Origin: Kitasatospora paranensis
GTDB taxonomy: Bacteria; Actinomycetota; Actinomycetes; Streptomycetales; Streptomycetaceae
NCBI RefSeq assembly: GCF_039544005.1
Contig: NZ_BAABKV010000001.1
Coordinates: 7,564,001 to 7,628,000 of the forward strand
DNA: 64,000 nucleotides
Reading direction: 5' to 3'
In this document: positions 36,108-46,105 of the stretch, one piece after another
How the letters are laid out: the number at the start of each line of letters is the position of its first letter
Numbering within the stretch: position 1 is the first letter of the stretch
Notes under the pieces: model-generated
What the model was told of the DNA's origin: nothing
What the model saw: only the letters and a program-made list of their open reading frames with translations
Databases searched by the model: none
Made by a program: the position numbers and the translations under genes

Positions 36108-37497
36108 TCAGCCCACCGCGAAGGCCGTCACTCCGGAGGCCGTCCCGACCAGCACCCGTCCGCCGGCGAGGACGGGCGAGACGAAGTGCGGCACCGGCCC
36201 GGTCGCCACGTGCTGCAGTACCCGCCCGTCGACCGGGTCCAGCGCCATGAGCTCGCCGCGCCCGTCGTCGACGACCCAGACCGCGCCGCCGCCGACCACC
36301 GGAGAACCGCCCCGCTCCATGTCCACCCGCCAGTCCTGCCGCAGCGAACCGTCCTGACCGACCGTCAGCCGCACCAGCCCGTCCTGGCACGGCAGATAGA
36401 CAGCCTGCCCGTCGACCGCCGCACCCCCGTAGGCCGGGCACACGTCGCGCTGCGCGATCTGGCCGCCGAGACCGCCCAGCCGCTGCGCGTCCAGCAGGTA
36501 CGCGGTGCCGCGCTTGCCCACCGCCAGCACGAAGGCCCCCACCCGGACGGGGGCCAGCGACCCCAGGTCGAGGTCCTTCGCATTGTCGTCCGCCCAGGTC
36601 GAGGGCGCGAACCAGTCGACCCGCTGCAGCTCGGGGAGAGCGCCAGCACCGAGTCCGAGCCGTCGTAACCGCCCGACACCGACTCGCCGTTGCCGACCGA
36701 GACCAGCACCCGGTCGCCGTCCACCACCGGGCCGCCGGTCGCCCAGATCCCGCCCTCCCGGCCGGTCGGCACCGCGTACGAGAGCACCTGGCCGGCGCCG
36801 CTCGTCGGGACGGACAGCACGCTGCCCACGTAGTCCCCGCAGTCGCCGAACAGCCCGCCGTAGGCGATCAGCACCCGGCCGTGCCACAGCGCGAGCGCGG
36901 CCCGCTGCTGGTGGGCGACCCGGTCCCCTTCGGCGGCTCCGCCTCCCGCTGCACCACGAGCGCGCCGGTGGCGGCGTCCAGCCCGACCAGCACGTGCCGC
37001 CCGCCGGTCAGCTCCGCCACCGCGAAGACCAGGCCGGTGTCCGGGTCGTAGACCGGGGTGCCGGTGATCCCGAGCGGGTCGATGTTGCCGCACGGCAGTT
37101 CGCCGGCCCTGGCCGGATCGCCCACATGACGGCTCCACAGCACCCGGCCGCTCGCCGCGTCCAGCCCGTACAGCGTGGCGTTCTCGGTGGCCGCCAGCAC
37201 CCGGCCGCCGACCACCAGCGGCTGCCCGTAGACGGCGCCGTCCAGCCGGACCGTCCAGGCCGTCCTCGGCGGCCCCACCGGTGCGGCCCCCGGTGCCACC
37301 CCGGTGCGCAGCGCGTTCCGGTGGTAGGTCGGCCAGTCGTCCGCGCCGAGCGGCGACGCGGTGCGGCTCGCGGTGACCACCCTGGTCGGCAGGGAACTCC
37401 CGGTGCCGGGCGCGCTGCAGGCGGCGAGCAGGAGAGCCGCCGCCAGGCAGACCGGACGGCGCAGCCGCCGCTCAGCCCGGTGCGCCGGCACCGCCAC
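36108..37497 (-). CDS. PQQ-propeller lipoprotein (two frameshifts)
   Basis: Repaired length about 463 residues from GTG 37497; GTG 37491 is equally usable. A signal peptide with lipobox LLLAACSAPG leads to repeated beta-propeller blades of the PQQ/WD type: VYGQPLVVGGRVLAATENAT, LYGLDAASGRVLWSRHVGD, TGTPVYDPDTGLVF, ATGGPVVDGDRVLVSVGNG, GELMALDPVDGRVLQHVAT, SPVLAGGRVLVGTAS. It is probably a surface scaffold or a PQQ-binding enzyme; no dehydrogenase active site is visible. Bases are missing in GGGG 36633-36636 and CCCC 36925-36928. It overlaps the 91-residue gene upstream by about 26 bp. Confidence 0.8.
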
Positions 37498-37747
37498 CCG
37501 CCTTGACGGCCTCCACCATCCGCTGGTGGAGCTCGCGGGCGGTCCCCTCGTCCGCGGCGGGCACCGGACTGCCGTCCACGGTGTACCAGTCCAGCGCCCC
37601 GCTGTACTGCACGGTCAGCCGGGCCTCGCCGTCGATCCACGTCGTGTGGATCGTCAGATCGCCCTTGATGACGCCGAGCTCGACCGTCCGGATCCCGCCT
37701 GTCCCGGCGAGAATTCCCTGTGTCGTCCAGGTCGCCCAGGTGTTCAC
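37472..37747 (-). CDS. Small hypothetical protein upstream of the PQQ lipoprotein
   Basis: 91 residues from GTG 37747 behind GGGGAGG. The sequence is beta-rich (VELGVIKGDLTIHTTWIDGE, then LTVQYSGALDWYTVDGSPVP) with no signal peptide, so it is probably cytoplasmic. Its 3' end overlaps the lipoprotein start, suggesting coupled expression. I know no family for it. Confidence 0.65.
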   Translation of the reverse strand: MNTWATWTTQGILAGTGGIRTVELGVIKGDLTIHTTWIDGEARLTVQYSGALDWYTVDGSPVPAADEGTARELHQRMVEAVKAGGGAGAPG

Positions 37748-37927
37748 GGAGCCTCCCCGATTCGCGGTCGAAAGTTCGAATTCGTCATGCCCCAAGACAT
37801 ACCGGGTGACACTCCTGTTTCCGCCCGAATCGCCTGCCGGTGGGCATGTCGGCGGACGTGTGCAGGTCACGCCCGCAGCGCCGGGCGCACCGGGCGGGCC
37901 GTCCGGCCCCGGGCTAGCATCGACCGT

Positions 37928-40278
37928 ATGGGAGAGCGACCCGCCGCGCTCACCGCGCCGCAGCTGGTACTCGAGACCGAGGGCGACTCGCAGGTCATCA
38001 CCCCGAGCCGCTCCTATCACCTCGGCCGCGACCCCGCGAGCGAGATCGTCCTCAGCGATCCCCGGGTGTCCTGGCACCACGCCGTCCTGCACACCGACGG
38101 TGCGCACTGGACGATCGACGACACCGGATCCACCAACGGCACGTTCACCGACGGCCGCCGGGTCCAGCACCTCGACGTCGGGCCCGGCAGCGTGCTGCGT
38201 TTCGGGAGCGCCTCCGACGGCCCCTGCTGCACCCTCCACGCGCTGCCACCGCCCGCGGCGACGCGGATCAGGCAGCCGTCCGCGCTGACCTCCATCACCG
38301 GCTCGTTCCGGCCGCCGACCGACGTCCGGCGGCTGCCCGCCCGGGTCGTCCGGATCGGCCGCGCCCTCGACAACGACCTGGTCGTCGAGGACCTGTCGGT
38401 CTCCCGCCGGCACGCCGAACTGCGCGCCCGGAGCGACGGCCGCTACGAGATCGCCGACGTCGGCAGCCACAACGGCACCTTCCTCAACGGCCAGCCCGTC
38501 CTGCAGGCCATCGTCGGCGCCGGCGACCTCATCGGCATCGGGCACTCCGTCTTCTGCCTGGTCGGCGACGAACTCCAGCAGTTCGAGGACACCGGCGACA
38601 TCGACCTCGACGTCGACCGGCTCACCGTCAAGGTCGGCGGCGGCAAGACCCTGCTCGACGGCGTCACCTTCCCGGTCGGGCAGAAGTGCCTGCTCGCCGT
38701 CGCCGGGCCGTCCGGCGCCGGCAAGTCCACCCTGCTGAACGCCCTCACCGGGCTGCGCCCCGCCGACGAGGGCACCGTCAGCTACGACGGCCGCGACCTC
38801 TACCGCGACTACGCCGAGCTGCGCCGCCGGATCGGACTCGTCCCGCAGGACGACATCCTGCACACCCAGCTGCAGGTGAGGCGCGCCCTGAACTACGCCG
38901 CCGAACTGCGCTTCCCCGACGACACCGCCGCCGACGAACGAGAGGCAAGGGTCGAGGAGGTGATCGCAGAACTCGGCCTGGGCAAGCGCGCCGACCAGGT
39001 CATCTCCAGTCTCTCCGGCGGCCAGCGCAAGCGGGTCAGCGTCGCCCTCGAACTGCTCACCAAGCCGTCCCTGCTCTTCCTCGACGAGCCGACCTCCGGC
39101 CTCGACCCCGGCATGGACCGCTCCGTCATGCAGATGCTCCGCAGCCTCGCCGACGACGGCCGCACCGTCATCGTGGTCACCCACAGCGTGCTCAGCCTCG
39201 ACATGTGCGACCGTCTGCTGCTGCTCGCCCCGGGCGGCCGGATCGCCTACTACGGCCCGCCCGGCGAGAGCCTCGACTACTTCGGGTTCCACGACTGGCC
39301 GGACGCCTTCGAGGCGTTCGAGAACGACACCGACCGCGACTGGGCCGGCCAGTACCGCGCGTCCAGCCCCTACCGCCGCTACATCGCGGGCGCGATGAAC
39401 CACCCAGCGCCGGCCGCCCCGCCCGTGCACCCCGAGGAGGTGGCCGCCCCGCCGCCCTCCCCGCCGCAGCGCTGGCGCAAGCAGGTCGGCACCCTGTGCC
39501 GCCGCTACACCCGGGCGCTGACCGCCGACCGGACCTTCCTCGCCGTCATGATCGGACTGCCGTTCGTGATGGGCGCGATGGCCCGGCCCTGGCCGGCAGC
39601 AAGCTGGACCAGAACTCCGTCTTCAACGCCCTGCTCATCCTCTGTGTGGGCGCCGTGCTGATCGGCGCCGCCAACGCCGTCCGCGAGCTCGTCAAGGAAC
39701 GCGTGATCTATCAGCGGGAACGCGCCGTCGGCCTGTCCAGATCGGCGTACCTCTGGTCGAAGATCATCGTGCTCGGCACGGTCACCGCCGTGCAGGCCGT
39801 CGTGCTGACCATGGTGGCCCTGGTCGGTGTCGACCTCAGACCCCAGGGCGGCGGCGGGGTCTTCCTGCCGCCCCTGGCCGAGATCACCCTCGCCGTCGCC
39901 ATGCTGGCGCTCACCGCGATGATGCTCGGCCTGGTCATCTCCGCGCTGGTGAAGAAGGAGGAGGTGACCATGCCGCTGCTGGTGCTCGTCGCGATCGTCC
40001 AGGTGGTGTTCTGCGGCGCCCTGCTCCGGCTCGACCAGACCCTCGTGCTCAACCAGCTCTCCTGGCTCGTCCCCTCCCGGTGGGCGTTCGCCGCCATGGC
40101 CTCCACCCTCGACCTGCACGCCCTCGTCCCGGAGTCCTCCACCGCCGACGCGCTCTTCGCGCACAAGCCGTCCGTCTGGCTGCTCGACATGGGCATGATG
40201 GTGGTGCTCTGCATCGTGTTCGGCTTCATCGTGTCCCGGCTGCTCCGCCGCCACGAACCGGCTGTGATGCGGCGGTGA
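37928..40278 (+). CDS. Double-FHA-domain ABC exporter (Rv1747-like; frameshifted)
   Basis: About 783 residues. Two FHA domains (about 12-100 with HLGRDPASEI, SWHH and GSTNGTF; about 135-215 with RIGRALDNDL, SRRHAELRA and GSHNGTF) read phospho-Thr. The ABC ATPase has Walker A GPSGAGKST (about 259), signature SSLSGGQRKRVS and Walker B LLFLDEPTSGLD. Six membrane helices form an ABC-2 permease. One G is missing in GG at 39585-39586 (MARALAGSKL). The architecture equals Mycobacterium tuberculosis Rv1747, a lipid-linked glycan exporter controlled by the kinase PknF. Here the kinase at 40804 lies two genes downstream. Confidence 0.9.
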
Positions 40279-40282
40279 GACG

Positions 40283-40807
40283 ATGACCGCACCCTTCGAC
40301 TTCGACCCCACGCACGTCGCGCCCGCCGACGGCCTGCAGACCTGGGCGAGCCCCGACCCGTCCCGGCCGTCGGTGCGGCTCGACCCGCTGCTGCCCGTAC
40401 GGGTCGCCGACAGCAGCGGCAACTGGTCGCGGGTCGTCTGCTCCAACGGCTGGTCCGCGTGGGTCGACGGCCGGATGCTCGTCGCGCTGCCGCACCCGCC
40501 GCCCGGCACCGGCCGGCCGCTCACCCCGGCCGAGGACCCGCGCCCGCTGCTCGCCGCCCTGGAACAGGCCCTGGCCTCCTACCGCCGCCTGGTCGGCGAG
40601 TACGCCGACGGGCTGATCGACCTGGAGACCTTCCGGGACCGGACCCGCAACCTGCGGCTCGGCGCCGTCCTCGACGGCCCGTCCGCCTGGCTGCTCGACC
40701 TCGACCAGGGCCGCTGGTACTACAGCGACGGCACCCGGCTGCAGACCTACGCCACCGTGGAGCCGCCCGTCTCCGAGGGCTCCCACCCGAGGGGTGACGC
40801 CGCATGA
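40283..40807 (+). CDS. SH3-like protein coupled to the Ser/Thr kinase
   Basis: 174 residues from ATG 40283, four bases after the ABC exporter stop. The core VRLDPLLPVRVADSSGNWSR, followed by VVCSNGWSAWVDGRML, fits a bacterial SH3-type (SH3b) domain near residues 35-70. A helical tail has RNLRLGAVLDGPSAWLLDLD. No signal peptide is present. The stop overlaps the kinase start (ATGA), so all three genes probably form one operon. It might be an adaptor between kinase and exporter, but nothing shows this directly. Confidence 0.75.
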   Translation: MTAPFDFDPTHVAPADGLQTWASPDPSRPSVRLDPLLPVRVADSSGNWSRVVCSNGWSAWVDGRMLVALPHPPPGTGRPLTPAEDPRPLLAALEQALASYRRLVGEYADGLIDLETFRDRTRNLRLGAVLDGPSAWLLDLDQGRWYYSDGTRLQTYATVEPPVSEGSHPRGDAA

Positions 40808-41864
40808 CGACCGCGGCCCCCACCGACCTGACCGGCCACCGGCTCGCCGGCTACCGCCTCGACGAAATGGTCGGCCGGGGCGGTATGGCCGTCGTCTACC
40901 GCGCCGAGGACCTGCGCCTGGGCCGCACCGTCGCCGTCAAGCTGCTCGCCCCCGACCTGGCCCGCAACGACGTGTTCCGCGAGCGGTTCGCCCGCGAGTC
41001 CAAGATCGCGGCCGCCATCGACCACCCGCACATCGTCCCGGTCTACGAGGCCGGGGAGGCCGACGGCCTGCTCTTCATCGCGATGCGCTACGTCCGCGGC
41101 CGCGACCTGCGGGCCCTGCTGGACCGCGAGGGGCCGCTGTCGCTGCGCCAGACCGTCCGGATCACCACCCAGGTCGCCTCGGCGCTGGACGCGGCGCACG
41201 CCCACGAACTCGTCCACCGCGACGTCAAACCGGGCAACGTCCTGGTCGCCGAGGGTACCGACAGCGACCACCCCGAGCACGTCTACCTCACCGACTTCGG
41301 GCTCACCAAGAAGTCGCTGTCGCTCTCCGGTCTCACCACCGTCGGCCAGTTCGTCGGCACCCTCGACTACGTCGCCCCCGAGCAGATCAACGGCAAACCG
41401 GTCGACGGCCGGTGCGACGTCTACAGCCTCGCCTGCGTGGTCTACGAGATGCTCTCCGGCGACCCGCCCTACCGGCGCGACGACGACCTCGCGCAGCTGT
41501 GGGCCCACCTCAACGACGAACCTCCGCGGATCTCCGAGCAGCGCCCGCAGCTGCCCGCCGCCCTCGACGCCGTCCTGGTCAAGGCTCTCGCCAAGACCCC
41601 GGACGAGCGGTACGAGAGCTGCCTGGCCTTCGTGGGCGCGCTGCGCGGCGCCGAGCACGTGGCGGCCCTCGCCGTCCCGTCGCCGACCGAGATGGTGCCC
41701 CAGGTCGTCGAGTCCGCCGCCGTCGAGTCCGCCGCTGCCGCCCCCGCGGCGGCGCCCCCGCACCGGCCCGCGACCTCCCGCTCCGGGAGCCCCCGGCTGG
41801 GCCCGGCCGGTCTACGGCGCCGACGGGTAGCCCCCGCCGGGCAGCCGCCGGCCACGACGGGTAG
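40804..41864 (+). CDS. Soluble Ser/Thr protein kinase (3' end uncertain)
   Basis: The kinase domain covers residues 10-275 and is complete: EMVGRGGMAVVYRAED, TVAVKLLAPD, ELVHRDVKPGNVLVAE, YLTDFGLTKKSL, FVGTLDYVAPEQI. An Ala/Pro/Ser-rich tail follows and there is no transmembrane segment. Left unrepaired, the frame runs 640 bp antisense through the next gene to 42504, which is not credible. A lost base near 41750-41815 would give an end at 41862-41864 (or, less likely, 41830). These stops lie in a 35-bp tandem duplication. It probably phosphorylates the double-FHA exporter. Confidence 0.85.
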
Positions 41865-41889
41865 CCTGCCGCCGGGCAGCCGCCGGCCA
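41821..41889 (+). repeat. 35-bp imperfect tandem duplication
   Basis: Copies 41821-41854 and 41855-41889 share CGACGGGTAGCC at the start and GCCGGGCAGCCGCCGGCCA at the end, differing by a short C/CTG change. Each copy contains a TAG codon. It lies at the kinase 3' end and before the convergent membrane-protein gene. Confidence 0.7.
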
Positions 41890-41907
41890 GGACCTTCGGC
41901 ACCGGTT

Positions 41908-43209
41908 TCAGGACCGGACGCCCGGCCGGTCGCGGCGGACCCGGCGCGCCGTGAGACCGCCGAGCAGCCCGGCCACGGCACCCCAGCCGGCCGCGATCGG
42001 CACGGCGGTGAGCAGGTTCGGGCGCAGGTGCGCCTGGCCCTCGCCGCCGAGGCCCAGCAGCGACAGCCCGTACGCCGCGGAGATGGTGGTCAGGAGGCCG
42101 ATCAGCAGCATGGCGACGGCCATCGCCACCGCGAGGCGCACCGCGTGCTGCCAGGGCCGGACGGACGGCGGCGCGTGCATCGCCATGCCCAGCCCGGTCA
42201 GCAGCAGGGCGACCACCGCCAGCGCGAGCAGCAGCCAGGCCCGGCCGTCCTGCTGGGCCACCAGGCCGAGGTCGAGCCGGACGTCCTGATTGCTGCGCAG
42301 CGCGCCGGACAGCGGCTGGGGGACGGGCAGGCCGAGGTCGCCCGAGACGTGCCCCTGCCAGGACGCGCCCATCCCGATGCCCAGGGCCAGCCAGGCCACG
42401 TTCGGCAGCCCGAGCAGGACCACCGCCAGGGTCTGCCGCGGATGGCCGCCCACCGCCGCCTCCACCAGCCCCACCGGGACGGCCACCGCCGCGTACACCA
42501 GTAGCAGGGAGAGCACCGCGTGCGCGGCCGGGCGGACGGCCGGGCCGGCCCGCAGCAGCCTGACGGGCAGCGGTGTCCGGCGGGAGACCGCGACCGCCAC
42601 GGCCAGCACGACCGCCAGCCACAGCAGGCCGTAGCCGACCGCAGGGCCGGGGTCGACGGCGAAGCCGACCGTCGGCGACGCCCCGAGCAGCCCGCCCAGT
42701 TCGTCGACCAGCGGCTCCCCGGTCGAGACGGTGAAACTGTGCCGGGCCGGCCAGGCCAGCAGCAGCAGCGCCACCGTCCACAGCACCGCGACCCGGGCCG
42801 CCCGGCCCGCGAGTTCCCGTCCCGTCACCACCGCGTGCAGCCGCAGCGGACGCAGGAACAGCCAGCCCAGCAGCAGCGCGCCGGTGAGGCCGACCGACAG
42901 GGGCAGGGCGGTGATGCCGCCGTGGGCGCCCGCGACGAAGGCGGCGCTGCCCTCCAGGCGGGCCGGTGCCCCGAAGGCCATCAGCACCGTTGCCGCCAGG
43001 ACCGGACCGAAGCCGCCCGCGGGGAGCCCGTCGGCCCCCGCCGCCCACAGGCCCAGCGCCGCCACCACGAGCATTCCGGCCACCGCGGCCGCCACGGCGG
43101 CCAGCGCCTCGGCCCAGCGCCGCGCCTCGACGGCGCCTGCGCCGCCCGGACGGCTGCCGACAGCCGGCCGGGCGTCCGGCCGGGCGCGGGAAGGATCGCT
43201 CGACGGCAC
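41908..43209 (-). CDS. Streptophobe-like polytopic membrane protein
   Basis: 433 residues from GTG 43209 with AAGGGA ideally spaced; longer in-frame starts lack an RBS. About ten membrane helices can be counted, e.g. AVAAAVAGMLVVAALGLWAA, AVVLAVAVAV, AVLSLLLVYAAVAVPVGL, ALAVVALLLTGLGMAM and LAVAMAVAMLLIGLL, with Trp/Ala/Pro-rich loops. It resembles the actinobacterial streptophobe family, of unknown function. It is convergent with the kinase and divergent from the DUF6777 gene. Confidence 0.75.
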   Translation of the reverse strand: MPSSDPSRARPDARPAVGSRPGGAGAVEARRWAEALAAVAAAVAGMLVVAALGLWAAGADGLPAGGFGPVLAATVLMAFGAPARLEGSAAFVAGAHGGITALPLSVGLTGALLLGWLFLRPLRLHAVVTGRELAGRAARVAVLWTVALLLLAWPARHSFTVSTGEPLVDELGGLLGASPTVGFAVDPGPAVGYGLLWLAVVLAVAVAVSRRTPLPVRLLRAGPAVRPAAHAVLSLLLVYAAVAVPVGLVEAAVGGHPRQTLAVVLLGLPNVAWLALGIGMGASWQGHVSGDLGLPVPQPLSGALRSNQDVRLDLGLVAQQDGRAWLLLALAVVALLLTGLGMAMHAPPSVRPWQHAVRLAVAMAVAMLLIGLLTTISAAYGLSLLGLGGEGQAHLRPNLLTAVPIAAGWGAVAGLLGGLTARRVRRDRPGVRS

Positions 43210-43427
43210 ACCGGCTCCCTTGCTCCAGGTCACGGCCGGCCGATCCGACACGATCGACCGGCCATGACCACTCGGCCCCCGCGGCACCCTCCCAGCTTCG
43301 GGCAGCCCGGCGGGAACGGCGAGCGCTCACCCCCGTTCGGCCCGGCCCGTCCGGGCGTGCGGGAGCGGGCCGTGGGCGGGCGACGGAGAATGAGCAGCGG
43401 GGGTCCCCAGGTACGGGAGGAAACTCC

Positions 43428-44791
43428 GTGAGTCCGCAACCGCCGACATCCGGTCAGCCATCCGGTCCGCCGCCCGAGGAACCGGTCGGTCCGCCGTCCG
43501 GTCCGCTCTCCGGTCCAGGGTCCGGTCCGCCGCCCTCGGGAGGCCGTCCCTCGGGCTCGCAGTCCGGAGCGGAGACCGTCGTTCCCGGCGGTCAGCCGTC
43601 CGGTCCGCCGTCCGGGCCCACCTCGCACCCGGCGGGCGGCGGCGGCGCGGTGCCGCCCGGCCCCCGCCGTCCGGCCCGCGCACCGTGGTGACCGGTGGCG
43701 GCGGAGGCGGTGGCGGCGGACGTCCGCACCTGCCGTGGTGGCGCAGGCCGAGGATGATCGCGCTGGTCGGCGGCGTCGCGGTGGTCGGGATCGTGCTGGG
43801 GCTGGTGCTGAGCAGCAGCGGCTCCGGCGGCACGGCTGCGGCCGCGCAGGACGTGGCCCTCCAGCCGGCCGGCTCGACCGGGCCCGCCCCGTTCACCGGC
43901 TCGGTCGCCGAGCAGCCCGCCTCCGGGACCGCCACCCCGTCCTCCGGCGCGACCGCGGCCGCGGCGCCCGCCGGGGGCACCCACAGCGGCGGCGACCCCG
44001 GCCTCTACGGCGGCACCAAGAACATCGCCAGCTGCGACGTTCCCAAGCTGAGCAGCTTCCTGGCGGCCAACCCGGACAAGGGCCGCGCCTGGGCGGGTGT
44101 GGAGGGCATCGCCCCCAACGCCATCGACGGCTACCTGCACACCCTCACGCCCGTCCTGCTCCGCGCCGACACCCGGGTCACCAACCATGGCTTCGAGAAC
44201 GGGCAGGCCACCGCCTTCCAGTCGGTCCTGCAGACCGGCACGGCGGTGCTGATCGACCCGCAGGGTGTCCCGCGCGTCCGGTGCGCCTGCGGCAACCCGC
44301 TGCTGCCGCCGGTGAACACCGGTGCGCCCTCGCACTTCACCGGGCAGTCCTGGAGCTCCTTCAACCAGCAGAACGTGGTCACGGTGACTCCGGCGCCCAC
44401 CGCGATGAAGACCGTGGTCCTGGTGGACCCGCACAGCGGCAAGGCCTTCGGACGTCCCAACGGCGGCACGGGGAACAACGACACCTCGGCGTCGGCATCC
44501 GCCTCCGGTCCGTCGTCCGGCCCCTCCTCGGGCCCGTCCTCCGGCCCGTCCTCCGGCCCGTCGTCCGGCCCGTCGTCCGGCCCTTCGTCCGGTCCGTCCT
44601 CGGGTCCCTCCTCGGGTCCGTCCTCGGGTCCGTCGTCCGGCCCGTCCTCGGGTCCCTCCTCGGGCCCGTCGTCCGGCCCGAGCTCCGGACCGGCCTCCCC
44701 GAAGAGTCTGGGCCCGGCCGGCGGCTCCTCGGCCGCCGAGCTGTCGCCCGCCCCCGGCAGTTCCGCGGGGCCGGCCTCGCCGCCGTCCTGA
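43428..44791 (+). CDS. DUF6777-like membrane protein with SSGP-repeat tail (frameshifted)
   Basis: About 454 residues from GTG 43428 behind GGGAGG. A Pro/Ser/Gly-rich cytoplasmic head leads to one transmembrane helix (MIALVGGVAVVGIVLGLVL). An extracellular DUF6777-type domain follows (LYGGTKNIASCDVPKLSSFL, AGVEGIAPNAIDGYL, VLIDPQGVPRVRCACGNPLL), then a tail of about sixteen SSGP repeats ending before SPKSLGPAGG. One C is missing from CCCCC at 43661-43665, splitting PPGPPPSGPRTVVTGG. It is divergent from the streptophobe-like gene, with which it may form a functional pair. Confidence 0.8.
44506..44694 (+). repeat. Coding 12-bp repeat array (SSGP)
   Basis: Roughly sixteen units of (TCC/TCG)(TCC/TCG)GG(C/T)CC encode Ser-Ser-Gly-Pro. 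Synonymous third positions vary between units, so the array is old or selected at the protein level, not a fresh expansion. Confidence 0.8.
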
Positions 44792-44800
44792 TCCGGACCG

Positions 44801-44830
44801 CCTGCGGCGCGCCCCGCTGCGCGCCGCAGG
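44801..44830 (+). terminator. DUF6777 gene terminator
   Basis: A perfect 11-bp stem (44801-44811 with 44820-44830) closes an 8-nt loop, ten bases after the stop codon. Confidence 0.75.
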
Positions 44831-45468
44831 CGACCGGACGGGCGACCTGGCCGTGACCCGCCAGGCCCGGACCGCCCCGCCGGCAGCGGACTCTCTGCCT
44901 CGGGCACATGGCCCCCGTCCTGCCCGGCCGCCGCGCTGCTCCACCTTCCCCGCCTCGCACCCGAGCCCGCCGTCGGCTCCGCCGCCCGGTGGGCGCTGCG
45001 CCCGGCCCTCCTCGCCCTCCTCGCCCTACTCATGGCCGCGCTGTGCCCGCTCGACCGCGCTCCGGCCGGCGAGGGTGGTCCCGGCGCTCGCGGTGCGGGC
45101 CCGGCAGGGGCTCGCGCCCGGCGGCACACCCTCGGTGGCGGTGACCGCCGCCTTCGTGGTCGGCGCGGCCCGGGCCCTGGTGCCGCCGCGATGGCCCGCC
45201 GACTCCGCGGAGCGCGGCGCGGAGCCCGCCGCCGGGAGCATGTGACCTGGGCCATCCGGAGCGCGTCCGCGGGCCCGGTCGTGGCCGACGCTGCGCCGGG
45301 CGGCCGTGACCGTGCGTGGAGAATGTGGCCCGGATCACCGCCGCTGTGCGGTGACCGGCGCCACATCCGCCCCGCCGACAGGCCGGCCGGGTGGCGGCCG
45401 GGCCCTTGATTCCGGGGGTCGGGCGCGCCGCTTACCGCCGGTATCAAGGCCCTGGCCTGGGACTTCTC
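44831..45468. other. Long region without a convincing gene
   Basis: Short overlapping frames exist (44853-45245 and 45032-45409, with protein-like pieces such as ALLALLALLMAALCPLDRAP and GGTPSVAVTAAFVVGA), but no frame has a good start, RBS and length. This may be a decayed gene with several lost bases. A match to the Crp consensus GTGN6GNCAC lies at 45351-45364. Confidence 0.4.
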
Positions 45469-45506
45469 CCGGATTCCTTGAATCCGGCCGGAGGCGCCCG
45501 TAGCTT
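45469..45506 (+). promoter_or_regulatory. Probable promoter of the Rpf-like gene with operator-like dyad
   Basis: -35 TTGAAT (45478-45483) and -10 TAGCTT (45501-45506) are spaced by 17 bp. A perfect dyad CCGGATTC-CTT-GAATCCGG (45469-45487) covers the -35, as a repressor site would. The leader to ATG 45646 would be about 130 nt. Confidence 0.5.
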
Positions 45507-45645
45507 CGAAATCACCGCGGCGAGCACGGCTCCCGGGAGCCCCCGGTACGCAGATCGTGCCCGTCCCCGCGGTGAGGTCCGGAAATCCCGAGCCCGGCAG
45601 GGCTTGGTTCCGGCCGCCCCCTTTGCCCCCTCCGAGAGGAACCGC

Positions 45646-46041
45646 ATGACCTTCCGTAACGAGACCACCGCTGCCACCACCGCCACCCCGACCAAGCGCA
45701 GCAAGCGCGTCCGGATGGCACTGATGGGCGGCGCGCTGGCCGTCCTCCCGGTGGCCGGCCTCGTCACGGCCACCACGGCCTCCGCCGCCCCGGTCTCCAC
45801 TTGGGACAAGGTCGCCCAGTGCGAGTCCACCGGCAACTGGGCCGTCAACTCCGGCAACGGCTTCTACGGCGGCCTGCAGTTCACCGCCAAGACCTGGGGC
45901 GCCTTCGGCGGCCACGCCTACGCCGCCAACGCCCACCAGGCCACCAAGGCCCAGCAGATCGCCGTCGCCGAGAAGGTCCTCGCCGCCCAGGGCCCCGGCG
46001 CCTGGCCCGTCTGCTCCGTCAAGGCCGGCCTCACCCGCTGA
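45646..46041 (+). CDS. Secreted Rpf-like resuscitation-promoting factor/transglycosylase
   Basis: 131 residues from ATG 45646 behind GAGAGGA. A Sec signal peptide (MALMGGALAVLPVAGLVTAT, cut near ASA) precedes a single Rpf domain: WDKVAQCESTGNWAVNSGNG with the catalytic Glu in CEST, FYGGLQFTAKTWGAFGGH, and the paired Cys near the end (AWPVCSVKAG). It cleaves glycan strands to help germination or resuscitation. There is no LysM or other wall-binding domain, so it is a minimal form. A hairpin terminator follows at 46106. Confidence 0.92.
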   Translation: MTFRNETTAATTATPTKRSKRVRMALMGGALAVLPVAGLVTATTASAAPVSTWDKVAQCESTGNWAVNSGNGFYGGLQFTAKTWGAFGGHAYAANAHQATKAQQIAVAEKVLAAQGPGAWPVCSVKAGLTR

Positions 46042-46105
46042 CCCGCACCACCCCACAACACCACAGCACCACCGGCCCGGCCCACCCGGCCCACGGCAGG
46101 TGTCA

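Noticed and set aside
40804..42504. Kinase reading frame extended to 42504
   Set aside because: The last 200 residues lie antisense to a well-supported membrane protein and read as Arg/Gly/Gln filler; a lost base near the tail explains the missing stop.
44506..44694. Possible CRISPR-like repeat array
   Set aside because: 12-bp units with no spacers, in frame inside a membrane protein; a coding SSGP repeat.
44853..45245. Rightward 130-codon frame after the DUF6777 gene
   Set aside because: No RBS, compositionally odd start and no family; kept only as a note on a possible decayed gene.
45351..45364. Crp-like site GTGACCGGCGCCAC
   Set aside because: It matches GTGN6GNCAC, but that motif is short and expected by chance in GC-rich DNA, and it lies well over 100 bp from the promoter candidate.
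45301..45645. c-di-AMP (ydaO) riboswitch before the Rpf-like gene
   Set aside because: Such riboswitches precede several Streptomyces rpf genes, but I could not find the conserved GGGGAACC/GGGUGAA blocks here.
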